From contig AP017424.1 of assembly GCA_002355495.1 (NCBI GenBank), positions 1,178,001 to 1,242,000 on the forward strand: a stretch of 64,000 nt of DNA, in the 5' to 3' direction. Origin of the DNA: Streptomyces laurentii (GTDB taxonomy: Bacteria > Actinomycetota > Actinomycetes > Streptomycetales > Streptomycetaceae). Positions 16,469 through 27,820 of the stretch are shown piece after piece (within the stretch, counting starts at the first letter, position 1; every line of letters starts with the position of its first letter). The notes beneath the pieces are model-generated. The model searched no databases. It was not told the origin of the DNA and saw nothing but the letters and a program-made list of their open reading frames with translations. The translations under genes and the position numbers were made by a program.

Positions 16469-18984
16469 TTACGCGCCGCGCAGGACCGCGCCGGTGTGCT
16501 CGGCGGCCATGGCGACCGCGGCGTCGCGGGCCGCCGTCGCCTCCTCGACCGTCAGGGTGCGGTCGGCCGCGCGGAAGCGCAGCGCGTAGGCCAGGGACTT
16601 CTTGCCGGCGTCGATTTGGTCGCCGGTGTAGACGTCGAACAGGCGGATGGACTCCAGGAGTTCACCCGCGCCGCCGGCCAGGTAGTACTCGACCATCGCG
16701 GCCGGGACGCTCTGGTCGACGACCAGGGCGACGTCCTGGGTGGCGACCGGGAAGGCGGAGATGCTCGGGGCCTTCACGGCACCCTCGCTCGCGCGCTCCA
16801 GGACGTCCAGGTCCAGCTCCATGGCGCAGGTGCGGGCGGGCAGGCCGAGGGCCTTGACCACCCGCGGGTGCAGCTCGCCGCCGTGGCCGGCGAGGGTCTT
16901 GACCCCGTCGACCATGACGTGGAACGCGGCGCACCGGCCCGGGTGCCACGGGGCGTGCTGGTCGGCGTCGATCAGCAGCTGCGCGCCGGACTCGGCGGCC
17001 ACCAGGCGCGCGGCCTGGATGGCGTCGGCCCAGTCGGACGGGCGGCCCTTGCCCCACCAGCCGGCCTGCTCGCGCGAGCCGGAGAGGACGACGGCCACGC
17101 GGCGCGGCTGCTCGGGCAGCACGCTGTTGACGCGGGCGATCTCCTCGTCGCTCGGGCGGCGGTCGACGGGCAGACGGACGGCGACGCCCGGCTGGCCCTC
17201 GGTCGGCCGGAAGACCAGGCCGGTCTCGAACAGCGCCAGGTCGTGGCTGCCGCGGCCGTCGTTGCGGCGCAGCGCGCCGAGCAGGCCCGGCAGCAGCGTC
17301 GTACGGAGCGCGGGCTCCTCGTCGGACAGCGGGTTGACCAGGGTGACGACCCGGCGGCGGGCGTCGTCCGCGTCCAGGCCGAGCTGGTCGAAGACCTGCG
17401 CGCCGATGAACGGGTAGTTCAGCGCCTCGACGTAGCCGGCGCCGGCCAGGGCGCGGCCCACCCGGCGGTGGACGCGCTGGCGCTCGGTCAGGCCGCGGCC
17501 GGCCGGGGGCCGGGGCAGCGTGGAGGGCAGGTTCTCGTAGCCCTCCAGCCGGATGACCTCTTCGGCGAGGTCGTTCGGCGCGGCCAGGTCGGGACGCCAC
17601 GACGGCACGGTGACGATCAGCTCGTCCTGTCCGTAGACGTCGCAGCCGATCTCCTGGAGGCGGCGGACGACGGTCTCGCGGCCGTAGGCGACGCCCGCGA
17701 CCTTGTCCGGGTGGTCCGCCGGCATGGTGACGGTGCGCGGCGCGGAGGGCGCGACGACCTCGGTGACGCCGGCCTCGGCCGTACCGCCCGCGAGCAGCAC
17801 CAGCAGGTCGGCGCAGCGCTGCGCCGCCGCGGCGGCGGCCTTCGGGTCGACACCGCGCTCGAAGCGCTTGGACGCCTCGGAGGACAGCTTGTGGCGGCGG
17901 GCCGTGCGCGCGATCGCGATCGGGTCGAAGTGCGCGGCCTCGATGACGACCTCGGTGGTGGCACCGGCGAGGTCGGCGTGGTCGGCGATCTCCGTGTCGG
18001 CGCCGCCCATGACGCCCGCGATGCCGATGGGGCCGCGGTTGTCGGTGATGACCAGGTCGGCCGGGTCGAGGGCGCGGACCGTGCCATCGAGGGTGGTGAT
18101 CTTCTCGCCGGCCTCGGCGCGGCGGACCCCGAGGGGACCGTCGAGCCGGGTGCGGTCGTAGGCGTGCAGCGGCTGGCCGAGCTCCAGCATCACGTAGTTG
18201 GTGATGTCGACGGCGAGCGAGATCGGGCGCATGCCGGCCTTCTGGAGGCGGCGCTTGAGCCAGATCGGCGACCGGGACTCGGGGTCCAGGCCGACCACGG
18301 TGCGGGCGGTGAAGCGGTCGCAGCCGGCCGGGTCGGCGACCTGGACCGGGTAGCCGTACGCGTTCGGCGCGGGCACGTCGAGCAGCGCCGGGTCGCGCAG
18401 CGGCAGGCCGTACGCGATGGCGGCCTCGCGGGCGACGCCGCGCATCGAGAGGCAGTAGCCGCGGTCCGGGGTGACGGCGATGTCGAGGACCTCGTCGAAC
18501 AGCTCCAGGAGGACCGTGGCGTCGGTGCCGATCTCGTGCTCCGGCGGCAGCACGATGATGCCGTGCGTGCCGTCGTCGCCCATGCCGAGCTCGTCGCCCG
18601 AGCAGATCATGCCGCGGGACATCCGGCCGTACGTCTTGCGCTCGGCGATCCGGAAGTCGCCGGGCAGCACGGCGCCGGGCAGGGCCACGACGACCTTGTC
18701 GCCCTCGGCGAAGTTCCGGGCGCCGCAGATGATCTCCTGCGGCTCGCCGGTGCCGTTGGCCTGGCCGACGTCGACCGTGCAGAACCGGATGGGCTTCTTG
18801 AAGTCGGTCAGTTCCTCGATGGTGAGGACCTTGCCGACGACCAGCGGGCCGGTGAGGCCGGCGCCGAGCTGCTCGACGGTCTCGACCTCGAGGCCGGCCG
18901 AAACCAGCTTGGCCTGCACGTCACGGCCGGTCTCCGTCGCCGGCAGGTCGACGTACTCCCGCAGCCAGGAAAGCGGGACCCGCA

Positions 18985-18985
<1 letters not shown>
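16469..18985 (-). CDS. pheT: Phenylalanine--tRNA ligase beta subunit
   Basis: An 838-residue protein of normal length. In order it has the EMAP/tRNA-binding domain (residues 40-150: [40 protein letters not shown]), the B3/B4 editing domain ([20 protein letters not shown]), the B5 domain, the catalytic-like core ([11 protein letters not shown]) and the C-terminal anticodon-binding domain ([13 protein letters not shown]). With PheS it forms the alpha2-beta2 cytoplasmic enzyme charging tRNA-Phe. Its ATG overlaps the pheS stop by one base (TGATG). Confidence 0.97.
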
Positions 18986-20157
<1,172 letters not shown>

Positions 20158-20184
20158 TCAAGGGCGCAAACGTGCCAAAGGACG

Positions 20185-20190
20185 AGTCTA
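20185..20190 (-). promoter_or_regulatory. Candidate -10 box of pheST
   Basis: TAGACT on the minus strand fits TANNNT, about 73 bases upstream of the pheS ATG. The -35 region is weak. Confidence 0.4.
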
Positions 20191-20276
20191 ACGGGGCGCG
20201 GGGACGCGAATGAGCCCGTAGGCGGCCCGGGCGGCTCCTGACCTCGGTCCGTCTCGGCCGGTGAGACACGAGACGC

Positions 20277-20308
20277 GATCCGTCGCCGCTTGTGGCGGCG
20301 GTGGGATC
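20277..20308 (-). terminator. Hairpin at the end of the sensor kinase gene
   Basis: GATCCGTCGCCGC (20277-20289) pairs with GCGGCGGTGGGATC (20295-20308) with small mismatches around a TTGTG loop. It overlaps the kinase stop codon and separates that gene from pheS. Confidence 0.6.
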
Positions 20309-21653
20309 AGACGAGGTGGGCCGGGGTGCCGACGGGCAGGATAAATCGGAACTCGGCCCCGCCACGGGGACCGCGTCCGACGGTGATCGTGCCGCCGTGG
20401 GCCTCGACCAGGCCCTTGACGATATAGAGGCCGAGGCCGGTCCCGCCGCGCTTGCTGCCCCGCCAGAAGCGGGTGAACACGCGGCCCATCGACTCCTCGG
20501 GGATACCGGGTCCCTCGTCGCTCACGGTGACCTCCGTCCCCTTCTCCCCGTCGGTGGTGGCCATGGTGGGTGCCACGTCGATGGTGACCGTTCCGCCACC
20601 GTGGCGCACCGCATTTTCCAGCAGGTTGCCGAGGATCTGGTCGATCTTGTCAGGGTCGGCCCACAGGTCCGGCAGACCGGGCCGGACCCGGACGAAGAAG
20701 CTCTCGGGGGCCTGGCCGCGGGCGGTGTGGGCGTGGACGTGGCGGCCGACGGCGGCGGCGATGTCGACGCGCTGGCGGCGGACCTCCAGACGGCCGGAGT
20801 CGATCCGCGAGATGTCGAGGAGCTCGGCGATGAGCCGTTTGATGCGGCCGGCGTCGGCGTCGACGGTCTCCAGCATCAGCCGCTTCTGGTCGTCGGTGAA
20901 GCGCTCCCATTTGGCGAGGAGCGTGGCGGTGAAGCCCTTGACGGAGGTGAGCGGCGAGCGCAGTTCGTGGGCGACCGTGGCGATCAGCTCGGCGTGGCTG
21001 CGTTCGGTACGGCGGCGGGCCTCGGTGCCGCGCAGCGAGACGACGACCCGGCGGACGGGGCCGGTGGGGCGGGTGCGCAGATAGCGGGCGGAGACCAGGA
21101 CCTCGCGGCCGCCGGGAAGCAGCAGATTGCGTTCGGGCTGGCCGCGGCGGGTGGCGAGGCCGCCGTACGGGTCGGTGAGCGCCCACCAGCGGTGGCCCTT
21201 GAGGTCTTCGAGGGGCAGCGCCTGGTCGAGCGGGCGGCCGAGGGCCCGGGCGCCGGGCACGGCCGTGATGCGGCTGGCGGCGGCGTTGAAGCAGATGATC
21301 CGGCCGGTCTCGTCGGCGACGACCAGGCCGTCGGGCAGGTCGTCGGGGTCGATCCCGAGCTCCGGTCCGAATCCGTACCCCGGGCCGGACCCGGAACCGG
21401 GTCCGTTTTCCGGACCGCCGCCCGCGCTGACGCCGGCGCCCGGGTGGCCGCCGCCCGGTCCTGGACCGGCTCCCGGCGCAGACGCCGGGGCGGGCCGGGT
21501 GTCCGGGCCGGGTCCCGGCCCTGATCCGGACCGCGGGGCGGCTTCGCTTCCGTACGGGACGGGGGCGGCGCGCGGCCCGGGTACGGGTGGAGGTTCCGCC
21601 CCGTATGGCGCGGCGCTCCGTGCCTGTGCGGGACTGCCCGTACCGACTGTCAT
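20307..21653 (-). CDS. PAS-domain sensor histidine kinase
   Basis: A 448-residue soluble kinase. The first 95 residues or so are Pro/Gly/Ala-rich and probably disordered. A PAS domain follows (DDLPDGLVVADETGRIICFN), then HisKA with the phosphoacceptor His in LIATVAHELRSPLTSVKGF, and HATPase_c with N box GNLLENAVRHGG, G1 DEGPGIPEESM and G2 GGTGLGLYIVKGLVEAHGG. No membrane segment is visible, so it senses a cytoplasmic signal. No response regulator is adjacent. It lies in the conserved pheST/rplT neighbourhood of Streptomyces. Confidence 0.9.
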   Translation of the reverse strand: MTVGTGSPAQARSAAPYGAEPPPVPGPRAAPVPYGSEAAPRSGSGPGPGPDTRPAPASAPGAGPGPGGGHPGAGVSAGGGPENGPGSGSGPGYGFGPELGIDPDDLPDGLVVADETGRIICFNAAASRITAVPGARALGRPLDQALPLEDLKGHRWWALTDPYGGLATRRGQPERNLLLPGGREVLVSARYLRTRPTGPVRRVVVSLRGTEARRRTERSHAELIATVAHELRSPLTSVKGFTATLLAKWERFTDDQKRLMLETVDADAGRIKRLIAELLDISRIDSGRLEVRRQRVDIAAAVGRHVHAHTARGQAPESFFVRVRPGLPDLWADPDKIDQILGNLLENAVRHGGGTVTIDVAPTMATTDGEKGTEVTVSDEGPGIPEESMGRVFTRFWRGSKRGGTGLGLYIVKGLVEAHGGTITVGRGPRGGAEFRFILPVGTPAHLV

Positions 21654-21732
21654 CCCCTTATCCCACCCCTCCGTGTAACGCAGTGGGCCCCGAGTTGGTC
21701 ACCCTACTAGGCCCAGGGGGCGCATGGAGGGA

Positions 21733-22575
<843 letters not shown>

Positions 22576-22688
22576 GTGCCTGCGGCTCTCTGACTCAAGT
22601 GACGGCAGCGGTGGGCGGGGTGGCCGGCGCCGGACGGCGGACCTTGGGGTCGGTGCCGGGCGGACGGCCGGAAGGGGCGGTCAACGCG

Positions 22689-22721
22689 CCGGACCCGCAG
22701 GCGCGGGGCCTGCGGGTCCGG
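22689..22721 (-). terminator. Terminator after rplT
   Basis: CCGGACCCGCAGG (22689-22701) pairs with CCTGCGGGTCCGG (22709-22721) around a 7-base loop, 25 bases after the rplT stop. Confidence 0.75.
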
Positions 22722-22745
22722 GCAGAAGTACTGCGGCCTGGAAGA

Positions 22746-23132
22746 TCAGGCAGCGGCCTTCGGGGCGTTGACGTCGGCCGGGAGGGCCTTCTGCGCAACC
22801 TCGACCAGCGCGGCGAACGCGTTGGAGTCGTTGACCGCGAGCTCGGCCAGGATCTTGCGGTCGACCTCGATGTTGGCGGCCTTCAGACCCTGGATGAGGC
22901 GGTTGTACGTCATGCCGTTCTGGCGGGCAGCGGCGTTGATGCGCTGGATCCACAGCTGACGGAAGTCGCCCTTGCGCTTCTTGCGGTCGTTGTAGTTGTA
23001 GACCAGCGAGTGGGTGACCTGCTCCTTGGCCTTGCGGTAGAGGCGCGAACGCTGACCGCGGTAGCCGGAAGCCTGCTCGAGGATCGCCCGGCGCTTCTTG
23101 TGGGCGTTGACTGCCCGCTTGACGCGTGCCAC
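22746..23132 (-). CDS. rplT: Large ribosomal subunit protein bL20
   Basis: A 128-residue basic protein with the family pattern: [20 protein letters not shown] at the N-terminus, then [19 protein letters not shown] and [24 protein letters not shown] sequence. It binds 23S rRNA early in 50S assembly. It is the last gene of infC-rpmI-rplT. Confidence 0.97.
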   Translation of the reverse strand: MARVKRAVNAHKKRRAILEQASGYRGQRSRLYRKAKEQVTHSLVYNYNDRKKRKGDFRQLWIQRINAAARQNGMTYNRLIQGLKAANIEVDRKILAELAVNDSNAFAALVEVAQKALPADVNAPKAAA

Positions 23133-23238
23133 TTCTTAACTCCTTGTAGCGGGGCCGTGGGGGTACTCACACGACCCGAAAAACGGATGGGTCCCGGTCT
23201 CGACCGGATGCCCTCGTCGCCGAGGGCGGGAGATCAGA

Positions 23239-23433
23239 TCAGATGCCCAGCATCTTCTTGATCTTGGCGGAGTCACCCGGGGCCATCTCGGCGTTGCCGG
23301 TGAGGCGACGCGTCAGCTTGGACGACTTGTGCTCGAGCAGGTGGCGCTTGCCGGCGCGCTCGCGCATGATCTTGCCGGAGCCGGTGACCTTGAAGCGCTT
23401 CTTGGCACCGGAGTGCGTCTTGTTCTTCGGCAT
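23239..23433 (-). CDS. rpmI: Large ribosomal subunit protein bL35
   Basis: A 64-residue basic protein: [20 protein letters not shown], then [19 protein letters not shown], as in bL35. It is the middle gene of the infC-rpmI-rplT operon, 106 bases from rplT. Confidence 0.97.
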   Translation of the reverse strand: MPKNKTHSGAKKRFKVTGSGKIMRERAGKRHLLEHKSSKLTRRLTGNAEMAPGDSAKIKKMLGI

Positions 23434-23557
23434 GGCGCCGTTATCTCCTCGTCAGTGGCGCTCCCCCGGTGCGGACACCGGTACTGCCGGGAGCGTCAAT
23501 TCTTCGTTTGATGGTTCCGGGCGGAACCCGGGGCCGCCGTCCGGCAGCCCCGTGGGA

Positions 23558-24226
23558 TCACGCCTCGGGGTTCTCGGCCGGCATGTCGACCGGAGTGTCG
23601 GCCGACAGGTCGGCCGAAGCCTCGTCGTCGTCCTGGGCCGAGACGGGCGCACCGCCCAGACGCTCGGCCTTGCGGGCGGCCTGCGCCTCGCGGGCCTCGG
23701 CCATGGCCTCGGTCTTCTTCTTGTGCGGGCCCAGAACCATGATCATGTTCCGGCCGTCCTGCTTCGGGTTGGACTCGACGAAGCCGAGATCCTGAACATC
23801 CTCCGCGAGGCGCTGCAGCAGTCGGTAGCCGAGCTCCGGCCGGGACTGCTCACGACCACGGAACATGATCGTGATCTTGACCTTGTCACCCTGCTTGAGG
23901 AACCGGACGACGTGACCCTTCTTGGTGTCATAGTCGTGCGGGTCGATCTTCGGCCGGAGCTTCATCTCCTTGATGACCGTGTGCGCCTGGTTCTTGCGCG
24001 CCTCACGGGCCTTCATGGCCGACTCGTACTTGAACTTCCCGTAGTCCATGAGCTTGCACACGGGCGGACGGGCGTTCGCCGCTACCTCGACAAGATCGAG
24101 GTCGTACTCCTGTGCGAGCTCCAGGGCCTTCGCAAGCGGCACAATGCCAACCTGCTCGCCGCTGGGGCCGACAAGACGCACCTCGGGAACGCGAATCCGC
24201 TCGTTGATGCGGGGCTCGGCGCTGAT
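23558..24226 (-). CDS. infC: Translation initiation factor IF-3
   Basis: A 222-residue protein with both IF-3 domains: N-domain [20 protein letters not shown] through [11 protein letters not shown], and C-domain [20 protein letters not shown] through [19 protein letters not shown], plus an acidic C-terminal extension of about 45 residues typical of actinomycetes. No ATG, GTG or TTG fits the expected N-terminus. AGGAGG (24231-24236) stands four bases before ATC at 24226, giving [11 protein letters not shown]. Rare AUU/AUC starts underlie IF-3 autoregulation in other bacteria. An in-frame GTG upstream (about 24268) is an alternative but has no ribosome binding site. Confidence 0.93.
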   Translation of the reverse strand: MSAEPRINERIRVPEVRLVGPSGEQVGIVPLAKALELAQEYDLDLVEVAANARPPVCKLMDYGKFKYESAMKAREARKNQAHTVIKEMKLRPKIDPHDYDTKKGHVVRFLKQGDKVKITIMFRGREQSRPELGYRLLQRLAEDVQDLGFVESNPKQDGRNMIMVLGPHKKKTEAMAEAREAQAARKAERLGGAPVSAQDDDEASADLSADTPVDMPAENPEA

Positions 24227-24307
24227 GGATCCTCCTCGGTTGCACCACGCGACCGCCTGGCGGACGGACACGTCACGGTAGAACTGTCGAGACCAACCGA
24301 GCCGATG

Positions 24308-24342
24308 CAAGAAAAATGCCCCGGACGGGACACAGGCGGGGC
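24308..24342 (-). terminator. Candidate intrinsic attenuator in the infC leader
   Basis: On the minus strand GCCCCG pairs with CGGGGC (24342-24337 and 24323-24318) around a 13-base loop, followed directly by ATTTTTCTT. It lies about 80 bases upstream of infC, within the infC-DUF1844 divergent gap, so it would stop transcripts before infC. Further short inverted repeats precede it (CCGCGG...CCGCGG near 24360-24376). Confidence 0.6.
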
Positions 24343-24570
24343 TCCAAGGAAACCGGAGCGCCGCGGTCAACCGCGGGGCGCGTCATCGGGCGGCCCCATC
24401 GTCCGTACGGAACGATGGTCGCCACCAGACCGGTGACCCGCCGTCCGTGAGGACGGCCAGGTGGGAGTTCGGAGCCTCCACTTGTGGGCCGGACACACAG
24501 GTATCCAGCCGGTCTTTATGTGCCACAACCTTAGCAGGACCCTCTGGTCGGCGCGAACCACGCCGCGGCT

Positions 24571-24576
24571 TAGGCT
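24571..24576 (+). promoter_or_regulatory. -10 box of the DUF1844 gene (leaderless)
   Basis: TAGGCT fits TANNNT and ends seven bases before the ATG at 24584, predicting a transcript that starts at or one base before the start codon. Confidence 0.5.
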
Positions 24577-24583
24577 GTGGGGC

Positions 24584-24979
24584 ATGAGCGAGACGCCCCA
24601 GAACGAGTCGACCGACTCCGCCGTTCCTTCGAACCCTTCGGACACGCCCGACTTCTCCGCGATGACGCGTGACATCGCCGAGGTGCCGGCGGTCGAGGTG
24701 ATCGTGACGGTCGCCGTCAACCTGATGAGCGCCGCCGCCGTGAAGCTCGGCCTCACCGAGGAGGGCGACGAGTACAAGGACCTCGACGAGGCCCGCAAGC
24801 TGATCCACACGCTCGCCGGCCTGCTCGACGCCGGTGTGCCGGAGATCTCCTCCTTCCACGCCTCGCCGCTGCGCGACGGCCTGAAGTCGCTCCAGCTGGC
24901 CTTCCGCGAGGCCTCCTTCGTGCCGGACGAGCCGGGCCAGGGCCCGGGCGAGAAGTACACCGGACCGGTGTACGGCTAG
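24584..24979 (+). CDS. DUF1844 domain protein
   Basis: A 131-residue acidic protein. DFSAMTRDIAEVPAVEVIVT then AVNLMSAAAVKLGLTEEGD is the DUF1844 core, followed by DLDEARKLIHTLAGLLDAG. The family is cytoplasmic, widespread near infC in actinomycetes, and of unknown function. A longer frame to 24461 lacks a ribosome binding site and overlaps the promoter. Translation is probably leaderless. Confidence 0.88.
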   Translation: MSETPQNESTDSAVPSNPSDTPDFSAMTRDIAEVPAVEVIVTVAVNLMSAAAVKLGLTEEGDEYKDLDEARKLIHTLAGLLDAGVPEISSFHASPLRDGLKSLQLAFREASFVPDEPGQGPGEKYTGPVYG

Positions 24980-25046
24980 AAACCTCGAAGAGCCCCGGAC
25001 CCTCGCGGGATCCGGAGCTCTCGGAGTCCTACGATCCACCACGACA

Positions 25047-25088
25047 CACCTCCGGCCGCCACGGGTACATCCGTGGCGGCCGGAGGTG
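25047..25088. terminator. Strong bidirectional terminator
   Basis: An 18-bp perfect stem (25047-25064 with 25071-25088, beginning CACCTCCGGCCG) with a GTACAT loop lies between the convergent DUF1844 and BCCT genes. A second weaker hairpin is at about 24988-25020. Confidence 0.85.
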
Positions 25089-25140
25089 GTTCATGGGGGG
25101 CACCGCTCGGCGTGGGACCGAGGAGACCGACACGGCTCCC

Positions 25141-26819
25141 TCAGGTGCCACCGTCCTCGTCCTTGTCCGTACGGGACCGGGCGGCCCGCCGCAGCCGGTG
25201 GTGGCGGGCCGCGCCCTGCTCGGTGATCGCCTCGCCCACCATGGCGCGCACCGCGTCCCGCACGCCGTGCAGCGCGGGATGCCGGGCGGGGCCCGCGCCC
25301 GGGTCCGTCCGCAGCTCCTTCAGCAGCGCCCAGCACAGGCCCAGCATCACGAGCACGAAGGGCAGCGCCACCAGGATCGTCGCGGTCTGCAACGAGGACA
25401 GCCCGCCGGCGACCAGCAGGACGGCGGCGACCGCCGCCATGAGCACACCCCACGCCACCACCAGCCAGGTCGGCGGGTTCAGCGCGCCGCGGCTGGTCAG
25501 TGAGCCCATCACCAGCGAGGCCGAGTCGGCGCTGGTGACGAAGTAGGTCATGACCAGGAGCATCGCCAGGTACGAGGTGACTGTGCCGATCGGCAGCGCG
25601 TCCAGCATGGCGAACAGCGACGCCTCCGCCCCGGTCTTCACCGAGCCCGCCAGATCGGCGGCGCCGGTCGACTCCAGACGGATGGCGGTGCCACCCATCA
25701 CGCAGAACCAGACCACCGTCGCCCCCGAGGGCACGAGCAGCACCCCGACCAGGAACTCGCGCACCGTCCGGCCGCGCGAGATACGGGCGATGAAGGTGCC
25801 GACGAACGGCGCCCAGGACAGCCACCACGCCCAGTAGAAGATCGTCCATGCCCCCAGCCAGGCCCGGTCCGAGAACGCGCCGGTGCGGCTCGCCATCGGC
25901 ACCACGTCGTGCAGGAAGCCACCGAGCGACGCGGGGATCGTGTCCAGGATGTAGACGGTCGGCCCCAGAAGGAACACGAAGGCCGCCAGGGCCGCGGCGA
26001 GGACGATGTTGAGGGTGGACAGCCACTTCACACCCTTGTGCAGACCGGAGAACGCGGACAGCACGAACGCCGCCGAGAGCGTGGCGATGATGATCAGCTC
26101 GGTGGCCGTGGAAGCCCGCACGCCGGCGGTCAGATGGAGGCCCTCCGCCACCTGGAGCGCGCCCAGGCCCAGGCTGGTGGCCGTCCCGAAGACCGTCGCG
26201 AAGACGGCGAGCAGGTCGATGGCCCGGCCCGGCCAGGCGGCCGCCCGGCGCTCGCCGAGCAGCGGCACGAAGGCGGCGCTGAGGGTGTTGCCGCGGCCCT
26301 TGCGGAAGCCCGCGTAGGCGAGGGCGAGACCGGCGATGCCGTAGATGGCCCACGGGACGAACGTCCAGTGGAAGAACGAGTACTCCAGGGCGACCCGGGC
26401 CGCGTCGCCCGTGCCGGCCGCGACGCCGGTCGCCGGGGCGGGCTGAGGAAGTGCTGGAGTGGCTCCCCCACTCCGTAGAACATCAGGCCGATGCCCATCC
26501 CCGCGCTGAACATCATGGCGATCCAGGCGAGGTTCGAGAACTCCGGCTCGGAGTCGTCGGCGCCGAGCCGGATCCGGCCGAACCGGCTCACCGCGATCAC
26601 CAGGCACAGGACGAGGAAGACGTCGGCGGCGGTCACGAACAGCCAGGCGAAGTTGGCGAGGACCCAGCCGAGGGCCGTGGAGGAAGCGGTGTCGAAGGAC
26701 GCCTTGCCGAGGGCCGCCCAGCCGACCAGGCCGACGACCGCCGCCATGCCGATCCCGATGACCTTCGCGTCGGGGCGGGGATTCCGTCCGGGTTCCCGGG
26801 CCGTCCGTTCGGTGCTCAT
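25141..26819 (-). pseudogene. BCCT-family betaine/choline carrier, frameshifted
   Basis: The frame from ATG 26819 gives the N-terminal helices (VIGIGMAAVVGLVGWAALGK, then MMFSAGMGIGLMFYGVGEPL). At 26435-26438 it shifts, and the next frame continues with EYSFFHWTFVPWAIYGIAGL, FYWAWWLSWAPFVGTFIARI with the BCCT tryptophan motif, and ends at 25141. Restoring one C in the run of four rebuilds a normal carrier of about 560 residues and 12 membrane helices. BCCT carriers import betaine, choline or carnitine for osmoprotection. The break may be a sequencing error (see findings), so the gene may be intact. Confidence 0.85.
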
Positions 26820-27000
26820 GGGGCCCCACTATGGAGGCGCCGCAGCCGGACGCCGGGAGGGCACGCCGCCCCACGCCGTACATCGGGCCGTACGTCGGGT
26901 CGTGCACCGGGGCGTACAGCGGGCCGGGCATCGGAAAGGGCGGCCGACGGCACGAAGCCCGCACCGCCGACCGCCCACCGGCCGCTGGGCCGGTACCCGC

Positions 27001-27735
27001 TCAGTTCCTGACGTAGAAGGGCTCGCCCGGAGGCGTCGCCGAGGCCGGCAGCAGGGCCAGGTCGAGGCCGCGCACCAGGCGGGCCCTCAGCGTCTCGTCG
27101 GCCGCGAGGGCGCGGGCCACGCGCTGGGCGGCCTCGGCCGGGGCCGCGTCCTCGGCGAGGACCAGGGCGAGGGTGCCGTCGGCGGAGCCGGGGCCCAGGT
27201 GGGCGCTGAGCACGGCGGGCTCGGCGGCGACGGCCGCCCGTACCGCGTCCCGTACCGCCGGGTCGTCCAGCGGGTCCACGCTGGTCCGGCCCTCCGCGAG
27301 GGCGAGCAGGGCCGAGCCGGTCACCTGGTAGGGCACCGGGCCCGACATGTCCAGAACGAGGGTGTCGGCCTTCTCGTGGACGAGGGCTGCGAGGGCCTGG
27401 TGGAGCGGGACGGCGACGGGCCGGGCACCCGGGTCCCACAGATGCAGCGATTCCATCGAGGTGAAGGCGGGCAGCGCGCGCCGGTCGCCGGCGGTGAGCG
27501 TGGGCACCGCCATGTCGCTCGTCTTCTCCTTCTTCAGGCCCGTCTCGGGATCGATCTCGATCTCGCCGAGGACGGCGACGACGGGAACGAGCAGCCGGGC
27601 GTCCTGGAGAGCGGCGAGGACGGGCCCGTGCGCGGTCCGGTCCTCCGCCCAGGCCGCGAGCGCCGCGGCGAGCCGCGGGTCGGCGGAGCCGTCGTCGTCG
27701 GAGTAACCGGGGTCAGGGATGTTCTTGAGCTCCAC
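27001..27735 (-). CDS. SseB-family protein
   Basis: A 244-residue soluble protein with the SseB N-terminal domain (LQDARLLVPVVAVLGEIEID, VPTLTAGDRRALPAFTSMES) and a C-terminal enhancer-like domain (VDPLDDPAVRDAVRAAV). SseB was named in type III secretion, but the actinomycete family has no such link and its function is unclear. It is next to the subtilisin-like protease gene. Confidence 0.85.
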   Translation of the reverse strand: MELKNIPDPGYSDDDGSADPRLAAALAAWAEDRTAHGPVLAALQDARLLVPVVAVLGEIEIDPETGLKKEKTSDMAVPTLTAGDRRALPAFTSMESLHLWDPGARPVAVPLHQALAALVHEKADTLVLDMSGPVPYQVTGSALLALAEGRTSVDPLDDPAVRDAVRAAVAAEPAVLSAHLGPGSADGTLALVLAEDAAPAEAAQRVARALAADETLRARLVRGLDLALLPASATPPGEPFYVRN

Positions 27736-27820
27736 GCCCCGAGCCTAACCGGCCGGGGTCCGGCCGGTGGACCTGGGCCGATCGGCCCGCCCGCCCGTCC
27801 CCTCCCGCGCGTATGGCGGC

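Noticed and set aside
13458..16589. Very long open frame (over 1,000 codons) on the plus strand across four genes
   Set aside because: It is antisense or out of frame to genes with clear families, is Arg/Pro/Gly-rich and has no domain. Long spurious frames are normal at this GC content.
26435..26438. Programmed frameshift in the BCCT gene
   Set aside because: There is no slippery heptamer or adjacent start, and the same one-base loss recurs in unrelated genes, so an error or mutation is simpler.
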